Part shown: positions 24,636 through 36,635 of the stretch, piece after piece
How the letters are laid out: every line of letters begins with the position of its first letter
Numbering within the stretch: the stretch's first letter is position 1
Position numbers and translations under genes: made by a program
From: Zelopaecilomyces penicillatus
Taxonomy: Eukaryota; Ascomycota; Sordariomycetes; Hypocreales; Pseudodiploosporaceae
Length of the DNA: 64,000 nt
Assembly (NCBI GenBank): GCA_005765155.1
Contig: VCCP01000002.1
Span: 5,766,001-5,830,000, forward strand
Direction: 5' to 3'
Notes under the pieces: generated by a model
Database searches by the model: none
Seen by the model: the letters and a program-made list of their open reading frames with translations, nothing else
Told to the model about the DNA's origin: nothing

Positions 24636-25763
24636 GGTTCCATCTACCCCAGCCAATTCAGGATATCGCTACGTATTCATGACGCTATATACCCGCCGCC
24701 TTGTTTTATCACATTTGGACGACACCGCTGGTGTTTTCAATGTCTGTCTGTTTGTTGTATATTTCTATCTATACATTAAAAAAAACACAGCAAATGGAGT
24801 TTGGGGGCTTTGCTCATTGTTTTCTATGAGCATGACTGTATACGACATGTCATTGCAATGTCACCTTTTGCTTTTGTTTGGATTTTCCCTAATGTCGACT
24901 ATTTCTTATCCTCTCCCACCCCCTCGTGATTACTGGTCGAGCACGCATCAGTCATGCATGCATACGATACATACAAAAAGCCTGCCTGGATTTGCAGTTT
25001 CCCGAAAGAAACGGAGAGGGGCATGCATTCATTGTTTTGTGACTACGGAAAAATAAGGTTACGGATTTCTTACTTCTTTTTGCCCCTTCTTAACCTCATG
25101 TTTTCCCATTGATGGGAGATGTGGATGGGCATGTACGATAAATCCCAAGAGGATGAATCTGTTTGGGAGATGGGCGGGCAGGCGCGTGAAAGCTGGCGGC
25201 TTATCTCGTGTTTTGTCTCTGCCTTGTTGTTGTTGTTGTTGCTGTTTGGTGTTGGGATTTTCTTTTCCTTTTTCTCCTTTTTTGGCCTGATGACTACTTT
25301 TGACGGCTAGGGCCCCGGCAAAAAATAACCTCTTGTGTTTTGCGGGCATTCTCTTCCATATGAAAGCATGCTGTGGCCTGGTCTTGCCAATGATGAGAGA
25401 TGAACTGCTCTATTTATGTATCAATGTGTTCTCTTGAAATGAAAAAAGTTGAGGTTTTAATCTATTCTCATCTGCCACTGTGATAAATCTGTCTACATGC
25501 GACTGGAAACGAATAACTTGGCTTAAAAGCCTTTTGCAAGAATATGGCGAGTTTGTAACTCGGTTGATTCGGTGCTCTATATTGCTTTGACAATCATTGG
25601 GTTGCTTGTCATTGTCACTAAACCCACCCCCATTGAACGCCGTTTTTTTGTGTATACATACGAACCCACGAATCAGAGATCTCATACGCCCATGCCCCAT
25701 TAACCATTTCCTCTTCCCCTTCTTTTCTACTCAAAACCTCATTAGGGCTTGACCTCGGATTCC
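24636..25763. other. Convergent 3' region between the kelch gene and SMC5
   Basis: This 1.1-kb stretch lies between two stop codons facing each other and should hold both 3' untranslated regions. It contains an A run at about 24778-24785, a TTG triplet repeat (about 25225-25243) and T-rich tracts. No gene is supported. Confidence 0.6.
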
Positions 25764-28700
25764 CTACGCCGTAGCCGCCAAAGCATTCTTGTGTAGGCGC
25801 AGACAACGCGCAAAGTCCACTTTCAAGCCGTCCTTGGGCATGAACTCGCCGCTGGCGATACAGAGAACGCGCATCCGAGGGTCATATCGCAGGCCCGTAA
25901 GCAGTTTAGGCGTAATGAGAAAGTACTGGCTTGTGTGTTCGCGGCAGGCGATTTCAACCATGCGTTCGTGGACCATGCGCTCGTTGCGCGGGTCCATACC
26001 CTGGTTGATCTCATCGACGACACGGAAAGGCGACTGGGCCATGGATTGGAGCGCCATGAGGTAGAAGATGGTGGAAACGGCGCGTTCGCCGCCGGATTGG
26101 CGATGAGCGTTGAGCTGCTGTAGCGTTTCATTTTCACTATATGGAAGCATGTTAGTTAGCCTTTGTTTCCTAATATAGGTCGATAATAGGAAGGTGGTGA
26201 GGGGAAGTGTGAGATAAGAAACGGTTGGAAAAGGGGTTTAACTGGAGCCAACATACCGAAATTTGACCATGACATCCAAGGCCCACAGATCAAAGTCCTC
26301 GTCCTTATGAATGCGTACTTCGCCAGCGCAGCTGATCTGCTCAAAGTTGTATGCAAACGCATCGCTGATTTTAGACACAAGCTGTTCCAACTGAGGCTCC
26401 CACTTGCCCATCAAGTCGTCAATCTCATGGTTCAAGCGCTCCATCTTGTTGCTGGCAGACTCCGTCTTCTTCGTTAGTCTGGCAATTTCTACCGCTCGTT
26501 TTTCAAACTCGCGGATCACGTTAGGATTGGCGGCATGAATGAGTTCCAGATTGGCCTCCTCAGCCGACATATCAGCCGCTAGCTCATCTGGGGTTTTCCC
26601 TTCAGCCAGCTGGCCGTATGTGTCCTTTCTGGATGGATCATGAGCAATCATCTCTCGAATCTCATCGGATATTTTCCTTCCTAGCTCCCTAGTTCGTAAT
26701 GCCTCCTCGGTTGCCAGCCTCAAGTTTTCCTTCTCTTCTTCGAGTTTCGCCATGAGTGATGAGTTGCGCTCTTTTAACCCTTCAATGTCCGATTTTGCTT
26801 CAGCGCGTCGTATTTTGGCTTCTAAAACGCCATGATGTGCTTTTCGAATTGCCTCGATTGCGTCTTCCAGGCGGAGGACATGCTTGGCCCGCATCACAAC
26901 TGCGGCATCCCACTCGAACTGCAAGTCGATTATGTTATCTCGAGCCTGACGCATTGCTTTCTCATTGGCTTCTTTGAGACGTTCCTCGGATTCTAATTTG
27001 GTCAGCAAAGAGTGCTTGTCTACTGTTGGTTTTGTCAACGGGGGGCGGAACTTACCAATTTTTGCTGGCAGAGATTGCCATTTCTGGTATTCCCTCTGTA
27101 ACGCATTCTTCTCACTTTTTAGATCACTCTATGCTGGTGTTAGCGTTTGTTTCGATGCGATTACATAACTATACTCACAATCTGCTTGCGCACGTCTTCT
27201 TTTCGATCTTCGTAGTCGCTCCGTTTTCTCTCCAATTCGTTCCTCTCATCTTTCAGCATTTGCCACTCGACTTTTACTTCGGCCAATCGGCGATTTAGAT
27301 CTGCTTTTTCGTGGTTGTCAATCGGCTGTGATGTCCAGAATCTACCCGGTGAGATATGTTTCGTGACGGTAGTCATTGCTTTTGGCCCATATTCTCTGCG
27401 GCGGCGAACCATGTACTGTTGTCTGCCTGCTGCCCAGTTTGATACTGTCCCACTGCTAACAAGCTTCTCATACTCAGCATCGGTATGATCTCTTAACGAG
27501 ATACCGGCTTGATGTAATCTCTTCTCAGCGCAGAGCATAGCCAGGACAGGAGCAGGCCCATCCAGGTAATCTGCAGCATAGCCATCCAATCCTAGAGCTG
27601 CAGTCTCGGCAGCACCGAGAGGGGCTCGAAAATCCCCTACTGTCATGGAGCACGTCCGGATCACAACCGACAAACTCAATACCCGATAGAGCTGGTTGGA
27701 TAATCTTTTGTAATCGTTTTTTGTCTGTGCCGTGAAGCACATATAATCGTCCGTTTGAAGAAGGGATTGTACCTGATCAGAGTAGCGTTCGTCCTTGATT
27801 GAGCAACATATCATTGGCGGGCCAAAGACCTCCTTCTCGAACTCATTTTGATTTTCTTGAACCCACTCCCAGCCGGCCGCGACTTCTGGAAAGGCCTTTT
27901 TCATATGACTCAATTGCTGGCCTTCGCGGGTGTCGAGAGCAACTAGGTCTTCATTGAATCTTCTCATTTCATGCACTTTGATTTTGCCTTTGTCATGCAC
28001 AGCTTTCAGGTCCGCCTCAAAATCTCTCCGCTCCAACTCCATTTCTCGTAGCTTATGTTCTTCGGCACGCTGGAAGAGAGTTATTAGAACACAAGTCAAT
28101 GATATAAAGGTGAATGCTTACAATTTTTTGATTCCATTCGGTGGCATTGAAGTCTGAAGGTTGGCTTCTCATGTCCGCTTGCAAGGAGGTAATCTTTGAC
28201 CTTGACGCTGCAACTTCTTTCTTCTTCTCATCGAAACCCTTGCGCTCTGCACCTATCTTGTTCTCCAACCCCTGGATATCCTCAGCAGCCTTGCTGATGC
28301 CCCTGGTCACGTTTTGCCCAGCTCTTATGGCGTCTTGGTATGATGCTACCTTGCTAGGAATGACTGATTCTATCTTGTCTGCGTAAATCTGTTTCCTATT
28401 CACTGCCTCCAAAGAGGGACCACTCTCTTCCTGAAGGCGTCTCAGTGATCTTTCCGCAAGCTTTTTGCGCTCCTTAGCCTCAGAATTGTTTCGTCGTGCT
28501 TGCTCGTACTTGGACATCACTAAGGCGCCTCGAAGGTTCTTGACTCGTTCTTGAATTTGCTCGCGTTCGCGGAGTCTATCCACGTCGGCTTGTAATCCTT
28601 GCTGCCGATTTTGTAATCTCTGGAGAGTCTCTTCATCTCCACGCGAAGTCTCAGCCAGCTCTCTTCTGTCTTTGTGCTTCTCTTGGAGCTGAATGTGCCA

Positions 28701-29459
28701 TTCCTGCATCTCCTCTGGTGCGGCAGCACGGAGCGTTTCGTGCAACAAGTCCACAGGGGTAGAGGCAGCAAATTCTACGACCCTGTCCTGGGGAAGAAAT
28801 TGGCAAAGATTGTCTACCTGGATCCTGAGCTGTCGCATTAATGCCTGAATTTTCTTGTGTGTTGTTTCTTTGCCGTTGAGCCACCATTTCTGCTTGTTCT
28901 GCTCTCGAAGGATCTGGACTCGTATGACGTTGTTAGCGCGATCCCGAGATTGTTTCTGAAGCTCGATTTCAATAGTCGCCGTATCTTTGCCGTGCTTGAC
29001 AAACTCTTTCACTGATCCCGCACGGCCAAGATGTTTTGGACTGTATCCCAACCCCAGACAGATGGCACAGACTAGCGAGCTTTTGCCAGTGCCATTTGGG
29101 CCAATGACCATGTTCAGATTTGGGCCGGGAAAGAAGTCGGCTTTTTCATAAGTGACAAAGTTTCGAACGCTGACACGGACGATGGCGCCAGGCTGGAATT
29201 CCTCCTGTTCAAGCGCGAGGGCGTTCCCGTTGGAAGATTCTGCATTATTTGGAGACCTGCGACTAGGCCCACCACTCGACTCGTCCACATCGCTGCTCGG
29301 CTCGGATCCCGATTCCGATTCCGATTTTGGTTCGACTCCTAGCCGTGGTCGTTTAGAGGGAACGGGCGTGGGGGAAAGGGAGCTGGAAGAGCTCGACTCA
29401 TTGCCATCCTGCTCTTCCGTTTCTGACCGACGGCGGCGGCGGGAGGACCCCGAATTCAT
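25764..29459 (-). CDS. SMC5: SMC5, structural maintenance of chromosomes protein 5
   Basis: Smc5 pairs with Smc6 in the complex that resolves recombination intermediates and supports replication-fork repair. Exons are 29459-28122, 28069-27179, 27128-27056, 27022-26257 and 26136-25764 (1146 aa). The 33-nt gap at 27055-27023 has intron-like ends but is also open in frame; if retained the protein has 1157 aa. After a Ser/Arg-rich head the Walker A motif GPNGTGKSS lies at 120-128. Two coiled-coil arms flank a hinge around EVFGPPMICC. The C-terminal head has the ABC signature QSGGERAV (about 1036-1043 in the spliced form) and Walker B with FRVVDEINQGMD. Early QxLPQDRVVEFA and the short N-terminal head are typical of Smc5 and separate it from Smc6. 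The upstream region carries a paired MluI-box element. Confidence 0.95.
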
Positions 29460-29581
29460 GGCGACTTGACAGCCGTCGCGGCCTGATCTTCATGGAGCGG
29501 TAAAACAGCACGACTAGATCCTTTGTTGGAGGTCGAAAATAGAGCGTTGATGCATTTGGGTAGAGGATCAAATGGCGAGGT

Positions 29582-29607
29582 GCAGACGCGTGAACTAACG
29601 CGTCTGC
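29582..29607. promoter_or_regulatory. Inverted pair of MluI-type (MCB) boxes upstream of SMC5
   Basis: Two 10-bp arms, GCAGACGCGT (29582-29591) and ACGCGTCTGC (29598-29607), form a perfect inverted repeat with a 6-bp spacer. Each arm carries an ACGCGT core. They lie about 125 bp upstream of the SMC5 ATG. In yeasts ACGCGT is bound by MBF/SBF-type factors with an APSES-like domain that switch on G1/S genes. Use here is inferred from position and arrangement. Confidence 0.55.
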
Positions 29608-30059
29608 TCTTCCCCCACCAATGCAAGTACCTACTGTCCTCCAAAATTTAAAGTGTTAGGCAGAAGACCATGGACAATGAATGATAATGGCTGACTAACA
29701 TGGCTTGGTTAGCAGATAGTCAACAGCAAACAAAAGCTTACACACACTCGAATTACGTAGAAGAGTCAACAGGACTAATGAATGCCTGGATTTCTGCGGA
29801 AAATATGTTCGACGTAAAAACACAGATGCTAACTACCTAGGTAAGTAAGATGATGAAGGATGTGACTTGCAGGATGCTCTCGCTTCAATGTGACAAACCC
29901 CGGTATTCATCTTGTAAGTCCAGCAATTTGGATATCAACCCAAACCGCGGCGATATGTACACGGTCAAGAATGTAATATACTTTGTTTGCACGTAACTTG
30001 GTAGGTTTGTGCGTTTACATGATGCTTCGAATCAGTCGTTTTGTGTGGAAAGAAACGGC

Positions 30060-30065
30060 AAAAAA
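30060..30065 (-). terminator. RNA polymerase III terminator of the tRNA-Gly gene
   Basis: Six consecutive T residues on the minus strand start 6 nt past the 3' end of the tRNA, the usual stop signal for RNA polymerase III. Confidence 0.8.
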
Positions 30066-30070
30066 GCAAA

Positions 30071-30152
30071 TGCGTAATCTGGGAATCGAACCCAGGGCTC
30101 CCCGACGTTGCTCGGATGGCAACGGAGAATTTTACCACTAAACCAATTACGC
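30071..30152 (-). tRNA. tRNA-Gly (anticodon GCC) with an 11-nt intron
   Basis: On the minus strand the acceptor arms GCGTAAT and ATTACGC pair over 7 bp. The A box TGGTTTAGTGG and B box GGTTCGATTCC match the internal promoter consensus. The T stem CTGGG/CCCAG is complete. The anticodon stem CTCCG/CGGGG closes only if 11 nt are removed after position 37 (30116-30106), leaving the loop TTGCCAT with anticodon GCC at 30120-30118. The spliced tRNA has 71 nt before CCA addition, normal for glycine. A T6 terminator follows. Confidence 0.9.
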
Positions 30153-31373
30153 TGGCTAGAATTTGATATCGTTTGCAGTTCATATTTTAATCTATGTATT
30201 ATACAGCATTTGCTTAAGGATTCTGTTTTCGAGACTACTTGGTTGTGTCCTTTCATGAACCTTGTCAAAATCCTCCACGATCTTCTGCACTCAACTTCCA
30301 ATTTGGGCACTGCACATGTCGCTGGTACAATTAAGAGAGGCATTTATATGAAGGCGGCCCTCGGACGAACCGATTTTATTTGGGTTCTAGCACGAATTGG
30401 CTGGAATAGGAGCGTCAGCAGTCCACCATTTCGGCAAAACCTTGCTATCCATGGTGGCCCCCTGTTGCTCTGAATATTGTGCCGTGGATATCTGCATCAG
30501 ACCTGTGAAATGAGTCTAGGTAGGAGTAGGGAGTTTTTTGCTAGAACATGTTGCTCAGACGGGTTATACCAGCTGTCTCATACGGCAAGGAGTTGTGGAC
30601 GTCTCAGCTTAGTCGAAACGCACGACTTTATGACCAATCCGACGCCGATGTTGACTATTGATCTCTCCCTTGAAATACAATCAGACGAAAGCTGCAGCGC
30701 TGCCACATGGCTTCCTGGTTCGGATTGGATGTCTTGAAGATCATGTGGTTCACCCACGCAAGCCCCTGATTATGATATGTGCGTCTATGAGTCTACTCTG
30801 TATTCTCTGTGTTGACAATTGAACTCAAAACCAGTCACTTTGGATCTGACAGCGCTTGCAGGAGACAGACTGGCACACTTGGCAGTTAGTCTTGGCTGCT
30901 CAACCTGCTCCTGCAGCCATAATTTGCTTCAAGGTGCCTATATGCTTGTTACTAGGGGCATTAGTAGAGATAGTTTACCTGTGATTTAGCTGTATACCTC
31001 CTGTTCCAGCTGCCTCCCTTGCTGGAGGCCGGCCGATCAGGCGATCAGTCAGTCTGGCTGCCAGCTGCTCACAATTGATGCCAACTTCGAGGCCGGAACA
31101 AACATTGCATGACCTGCTCCCGCTCGCTTTCCCAGTTTTCCATCTCAACGTGACGCGTTTGTCTTTCATCTGGCTCGTCGCGTCTCTTCAATCTTCCAAC
31201 AACCCTGCCGCCGTTCATCATCACGTCGGCGTTGAGCTATCATCCTGCAGCACATACACTCACTTCACCGTATCGACGAGACTTCTGTTGTTCTTGCCTC
31301 AATTTAATCCTTCACGCTCTGTCTGCTTCTCAACTGCATTGCCCTCTTTTCTTGCAAATTGCTTTCCAGTATT

Positions 31374-31382
31374 ATGCGCTAA
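31374..31382 (+). promoter_or_regulatory. Minimal upstream frame (ATG CGC TAA) in the kinase leader
   Basis: A two-codon upstream frame ends 24 nt before the kinase ATG at 31407. If it is in the mRNA, ribosomes would have to reinitiate or scan past it, which usually lowers translation of the main frame. The transcription start is not known from sequence. Confidence 0.4.
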
Positions 31383-31406
31383 CTTCACTATCCCAACGCA
31401 CACATC

Positions 31407-34400
31407 ATGGCGGAGACACTGAGATGCAACGCTCGGCCGCCGCTTGCTGAAGCTCCTCATCGCCTCAATTCTGCTCGCCCAATCTTGGACCATCAGTACC
31501 AGAAGCCACGACATAGCCAGTCGAACGTAACAAAGGGACGTGTTAATGAAGTCCAAAAACTTCAGTCAAAATCCCAATCTACCCCAGGAGCAGTTTGCAC
31601 CCCGCCTTCGGAGACCCCATCCCCGTCTATTCAGAGAACGCCCCAGCTCGATGACGCCGATAGTTCTCGGCGCCATTCTCAGGCTTCGTATGCCTCTACC
31701 TCAAGCAGCCGAAGCAAGAAGAATTACAAAACCCATATTGGTCCATGGCAGCTGGGTAGAACACTTGGCAAAGGTTCTTCGGCTCGTGTACGCCTATGTC
31801 GTCACAGTGTAACTAATCAGCTGGCTGCTGTCAAGATTGTCAACCGACGGATGGCATACTTGGTTCAAGACAGCAGTCTGGCGGCTCTCAGCAAGTGGGA
31901 TTCAAGTCTTCCGGAACAGATAAATGGTGAAATGCGTGTACCAATGGCCATTGAGCGCGAGGTGGCAATCCTCAAGCTTATAGAGCATCCCAATATCATG
32001 AAGCTATATGACATTTGGGAAAATCGTTCTGAAATGTCGGTGTCCGATTCACTCCAAAATGAAAAACGATGGCCATGACATTCATGCTGATAATGCTTAT
32101 AGTTACTTGATTCTCGAATATATTGATCAAGGCGACCTCTTCACCTTCATCAACAATAAAGGGCGACTGTCCGAAGAAGTGGCAATCTACTTTTTTCGGC
32201 AAATCATCAGCGCTATTGCCTATTGCCACTCATTCAACGTCTGTCATCGCGATTTGAAACCTGAAAACATTCTGATCACTGCGGACCTTCAAATCAAGAT
32301 CGCAGACTTTGGCATGGCAGCCCTTCACCAAACAGCTACTCATCAGCTTGCAACAGCTTGCGGCAGCCCTCACTATGCGGCTCCTGAACTCCTCAAGAAC
32401 CAACAGTACCGCGGAGATAGAGCAGATATTTGGAGCTTGGGAGTCATTTTATATGCTATGCTGTCGGCAACCTTACCATTCGACGATCCAGATCTGCGCG
32501 TTATGATGAGCAAAACCAAAAAGGGGCAATATGAGATGCCGAGTGGCCTGAGCCCTGAGGCTGAAGATCTCATTCGCCGAATGCTCCAAATCAACCCCGA
32601 CAGGCGGATCACATTGAAGGAGATATTACGCCATCCTCTCGTCCAAAAGTACGGTTATCTTGACAAATTCGGTATCAACAATAGTCAACTACCTGACACT
32701 CGCAAGGGGTTTCAACACACACCTGTTCCGAGACATGAAATTGACCCGCAGTTGCTGCGTCAATTACGTTCTATGTGGCATATGTTTAGCGAATACGACC
32801 TTGTCAGGAAGTTGACGTGTGAACAGTAAGTAGCCTTACAAAACTTTCGACCAAATATCAATCTGACATACGTATAGGACCAACGACCAGAAGGCATTTT
32901 ACTGGCTACTTCACACCTACCGCAACAAGCAACTGGAGGACTTCAAACCCGAACTGTCACATTCAATGAGTGATTACCATCATCTCAAGCCAGCTGTGTG
33001 GAAGAAGCGCATATCAACTTGCCGATTTGCGCAATCTCGACCAAACGGGCATGGCAGATCAGTATCTCGCTTTACAGTCATCTCCAATACTGCCGAGACC
33101 GAATCGGAGACTATCAAGAGCTACGACCCTTACAGGAGTAGTCGTGTTTTTAAATCTAGCAACTCTCAAACCAGCCCTGCAAAGATTACCATTCACCATG
33201 ATCATCAAATCAGCAATGGGCCTTGTACATTGCAGTCAGTAGGAGTCTGCGCCGGCTCTAATGTTGAGCGGCGTGCCCGCCCCAATTCGGTGAGGGTTTC
33301 AATCATGAGTAGGCCACACTCATCGAGAGGCTCTTTGTCATCCTTGAAAAGCATTCGGCAGGGCACTTCACACGGACACACCCCTACTCTAAGACACAAG
33401 CGTGGCATTGACTTCAGGTACGCTCGTAAAAGATCAAACTCAATGGTTGGTATGCAGAACCCCCAACGCAAAGCGGGCCCAGTTCAAGCTTCTGCCGAGT
33501 GCTCTCCCTCTGGTATTGAGCGGCCTCAATCGCCAACACCAGACAATTCGAGGATAATGGAGCAGAGTCCTTCTGAGATTGGACGAAATCGTGGCTCGCA
33601 AAAGGTGACAACGCTTCTATTTAATGAAGAGCTGCGAATCTTTAGCAACATCATTGCGAAAGACTGTGATGACGCTTTCAACGGCTCTCTGGCCGAAGAC
33701 AACTCCACAGTGTGTTCTCTGAATAAAACTGAAACACAACAGCGAGGTTCAGCTCCACTGTCTTTCAATATAGATAGCCCCTGTGTATTGACTGCACAGA
33801 GAGAGTTGTCCACGAAGTCTTACAGTGGTCGTCCACTACCCCCACTTCCGTCACAAAGTCCATCACCCACTGTCAGCCGCATCCTGTCACTTTCTACAAG
33901 CGAAACAAAAAATGGTAGCGAGAGAATCGCAGTTGAACACGTTAATCGACGAATTATATCAGTCCAGACCTCAAAACAAAGCGAAAGACGCATAGTCTCA
34001 GCACCTACGTGCACACAGGGAAGAAGACAGAAGAATGTGTTGCCATCAATTCGTGAGAATGGAGGAGCTTACGCCATGAACAACGACAAAGCTCGTGTCG
34101 TCTCTGCGCCACCTCACAACGTTACAAAAAGGGTTGATGATTGCGGTCGTGGCGTAGAATACTTGACCAGTGTTGCTAATTCAATTCGATTAGTAAATTC
34201 ATCAACATGTTTGAGCCCAGTTAAAATCCCGGAGCCGCTCCGTGTACGAAGGAAAGCTAATAGTGGCGATGATCTGGGGCATACTCAGCAGCTACAGGTT
34301 GCACACGGCGCAGAAAAATCGACTAGAGCTAACGATGAACTTTATCACCACGATCCTCAAGGTCTGATGAAAAAGAAGAAATCGTGGTTTCGACGGTCTT

Positions 34401-35256
34401 TTCGGTCAGACGAAGCTGATACCGAGGCGGTGGTGATAGAGTCCCGGGATGAGACAACAGATGATGTTCCGAACCAGGTCCCACCGCCATTGCCAGGTAC
34501 TAAGATGGATGGTACTGGGACGAAAAAGAACTTCAGCTTTCCATTTTGGAAGAGCACCCGAAACAGGGAGTCTAAGATGAGCATTGAAGGTAAGTTCTAT
34601 TATCAAAACAATAGTTTTCTTGGTTGTCATAGCTCTAAGATGTGTTGGAAAGGCCCGGAAAATGCGAATAGGGACGAAAAAAATCTGGACAAGAGAGAAA
34701 GAAAGAATCCATCCCACGATTGGCACGATTCTGACTCTGGAAGTAATCGCAATATCGAGATCAAGCAGAACTGGCTTGCAAGACTTTTTCGAGTAAAGCC
34801 GGCGACCAGCTACATTTGTATGACGCTGTCGCGCAAGTGTGCCCGACAAGAAGTAGCCATAATCTTGAGAGAATGGCGCAAGTATGGGATCAAGGGTGTT
34901 CAAGTGGACAAGCAGAGAGACATTGTCTTTGCGCGAGTAGGAGCTAATAACTGTAAGTCCATTCATCTCATTCAACTTAGTCCCATTGAAGATGGTTGGG
35001 TCAAGGAAAGCAAGAGCTAATCTCAAAGTATACAGACCTGGATCTCAAAGAAGTATCATTTGCGGCTGAGGTCATGAGAGTGATTGAACATGGAAAGAAA
35101 CAACCATTGAGTATTGTCCGTTTGACACAAGAACGTGGCGCTGCGAGCAGCTTCTATCGAGTGGTGGCTACGATGAAAATGGTTTTCGGCAACCGCAACC
35201 TGTTGGTTACGGAGCGGAGCAAACAGAAGATGATGATTAAGACGCTGAACGCATGA
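31407..35256 (+). CDS. HSL1: Septin-associated/G2 checkpoint Ser/Thr kinase (Hsl1/Gin4/Cdr2 family)
   Basis: Exons 31407-32035, 32103-32825, 32878-34589, 34653-34952 and 35036-35256 encode 1194 aa. The kinase domain starts near residue 112 (glycine loop LGKGSSAR, lysine in AAVKIV). An insertion, typical of fungal Hsl1/Gin4 kinases, separates that lysine from the alpha-C helix. HRDLKPEN is at about 258-265, DFGMA at about 278-282, followed by GSPHYAAPELL. A long disordered region holds a polybasic patch KKKKSWFRR, and the C-terminus from LFRVKPATSYICMTL to QKMMIKTLNA looks like a KA1-type membrane/septin-binding domain. In yeasts these kinases sit at septin rings and restrain the Wee1 homolog. 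The first intron has an odd donor, GTCGGT, but its removal restores RSEIYLILEY. The third intron is 63 nt and open in frame, so retention would add 21 residues. Which of Hsl1, Gin4 or Kcc4 it matches is unsettled. Confidence 0.88.
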
Positions 35257-36355
35257 AGCTTTCTTTTTTCTCTTGATCGGGCTGAGACGATCAGTTACGC
35301 AACGACGTTAGACATGATGCTTATGAATAATTACAAGGGAGCAAGATGAGGGCTCAAGGACGAAACCACTGATTCTAGAAATGTTGTTTACGGGGAAAAT
35401 GCGCCGGGTTTGAAGAGCTAATGAAGTGGGCTTGAATATCGAGGCGAGGATTGTGTCAAGTAAGTAATATTGACTGGTACATTTGGCTTATTACGGGTCT
35501 TTCAATCAAAACCCATTCGGGTTAGGAATGGTGGATACTAATACTGTTGGATTAAAAACGACGAGTATGGTTATTTTTTTCTTGTACAAGGCGCTGAACC
35601 GACGTTGGATGGATTCGGATATCAACGAGGGAAGGGGGATATGGACCAGTGTCGAAGTACCGAAGCTTGGGGGTGTAATTAATTCGCTGATAGAGCTGTG
35701 AAGAAACTTCTGAGGGCATCACGGATATAGCTATTTGAGAGAGTGCCAGAGTTAGTAATGATGCAAGAGAGCTTCGAGCTACTACTATAATTACAACCAA
35801 CTGCTGTGCCAACTTATGAATTGAAGAAGATGGATGTTTCAGGACGTCAGGGGTTTACCCCAACCATCTTGATCAAGAAGAGCAAGAGATCGGAAAGTCC
35901 CGGGTTATTCTGCACGAGTCAACGGGACGAGGGTGACGAACGAAGAGGCCGGAGATTTGAAGCAGCCTCGGTTGCTCGGCTGGGGGGAAGTAATCCGGGC
36001 GGGGCCGCGGTGACGGAGGCAGAACGGCAATAGGGAGGCAAAAGAGACAGAGCAAGCTACTTTACAAGCTACTTATTAATACTGCAAGAATGAGTTGAAG
36101 ATTTCAGTTGCTGCGTCTGCGTAAGGTGTCCGTCCAATGATGAAAGACATGATTATCCTTTGAGGAGCGCTGCTTGAGCCGATGACGCCCGCGGCCGGCC
36201 GCTGCGCCAGGATGGCCTGACGGAGGGATCATGGATGGATGTTGTCAGAACCCCGCAGCCGATGACGCTGGGTTGCCAACCATAGCACGAGGTAATAATA
36301 TGCTATAGCACCTTTTTATAGCACCCCAAGCACCCATTACAGCACATGCTTGCTT

Positions 36356-36368
36356 CCCCGCCCCCCAG
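36356..36368 (-). promoter_or_regulatory. Adjacent CreA-type carbon repressor sites upstream of malate synthase
   Basis: On the minus strand the sites read CTGGGG and GCGGGG, both matching the CreA consensus SYGGRG, about 815 bp before the ATG at 37184. Glyoxylate-cycle genes are known targets of glucose repression. The motif is short and common, so function is only suggested. Confidence 0.3.
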
Positions 36369-36629
36369 CTATGAGGGGTGGTGGGCTCCCTACAGTCATA
36401 GATAGGTAATGGTCCAATCAGATCGCCCAATGGGTATTTGAATGGCCTTTGAGTGGCCAATGGATGTCAATGGCGAGGCCCAGGCCCAGACCCCGTCCCC
36501 CCCAGATTCCTGTGCTCGGCACAACGGGAAGGAAGCTTTCGACCAGCTCTCTGTAACTGCGGTAAATGGGGGGAGGTCGTTCAGTGATGGCTGGGAAGGC
36601 TCCATCCACCCGAGCTTGACCGATGGCTG

Positions 36630-36635
36630 CCGAGG
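36630..36635 (+). promoter_or_regulatory. CCGAGG, possible FarA/FarB fatty-acid response site
   Basis: CCTCGG/CCGAGG is the core recognised by the FarA/FarB (Ctf1) regulators of fatty-acid catabolism in filamentous ascomycetes, and malate synthase is in their regulon in Aspergillus. A second copy is at 35966-35971. Hexamers like this are expected about 30 times by chance in a window of this size, so the support is weak. Confidence 0.25.

Larger units (their letters stand above)
29460..31406. other. Divergent intergenic region between SMC5 and the kinase gene
   Basis: This 1.9-kb stretch holds the SMC5 promoter (minus), a tRNA-Gly gene (minus) and the kinase promoter and leader (plus). ACGCGT boxes occur at 29586, 29598 and 31153. 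The tract 31170-31400 is CT-rich and likely contains the kinase transcription start. Open frames here, for example 30477-30737, have no supporting features. Confidence 0.6.
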
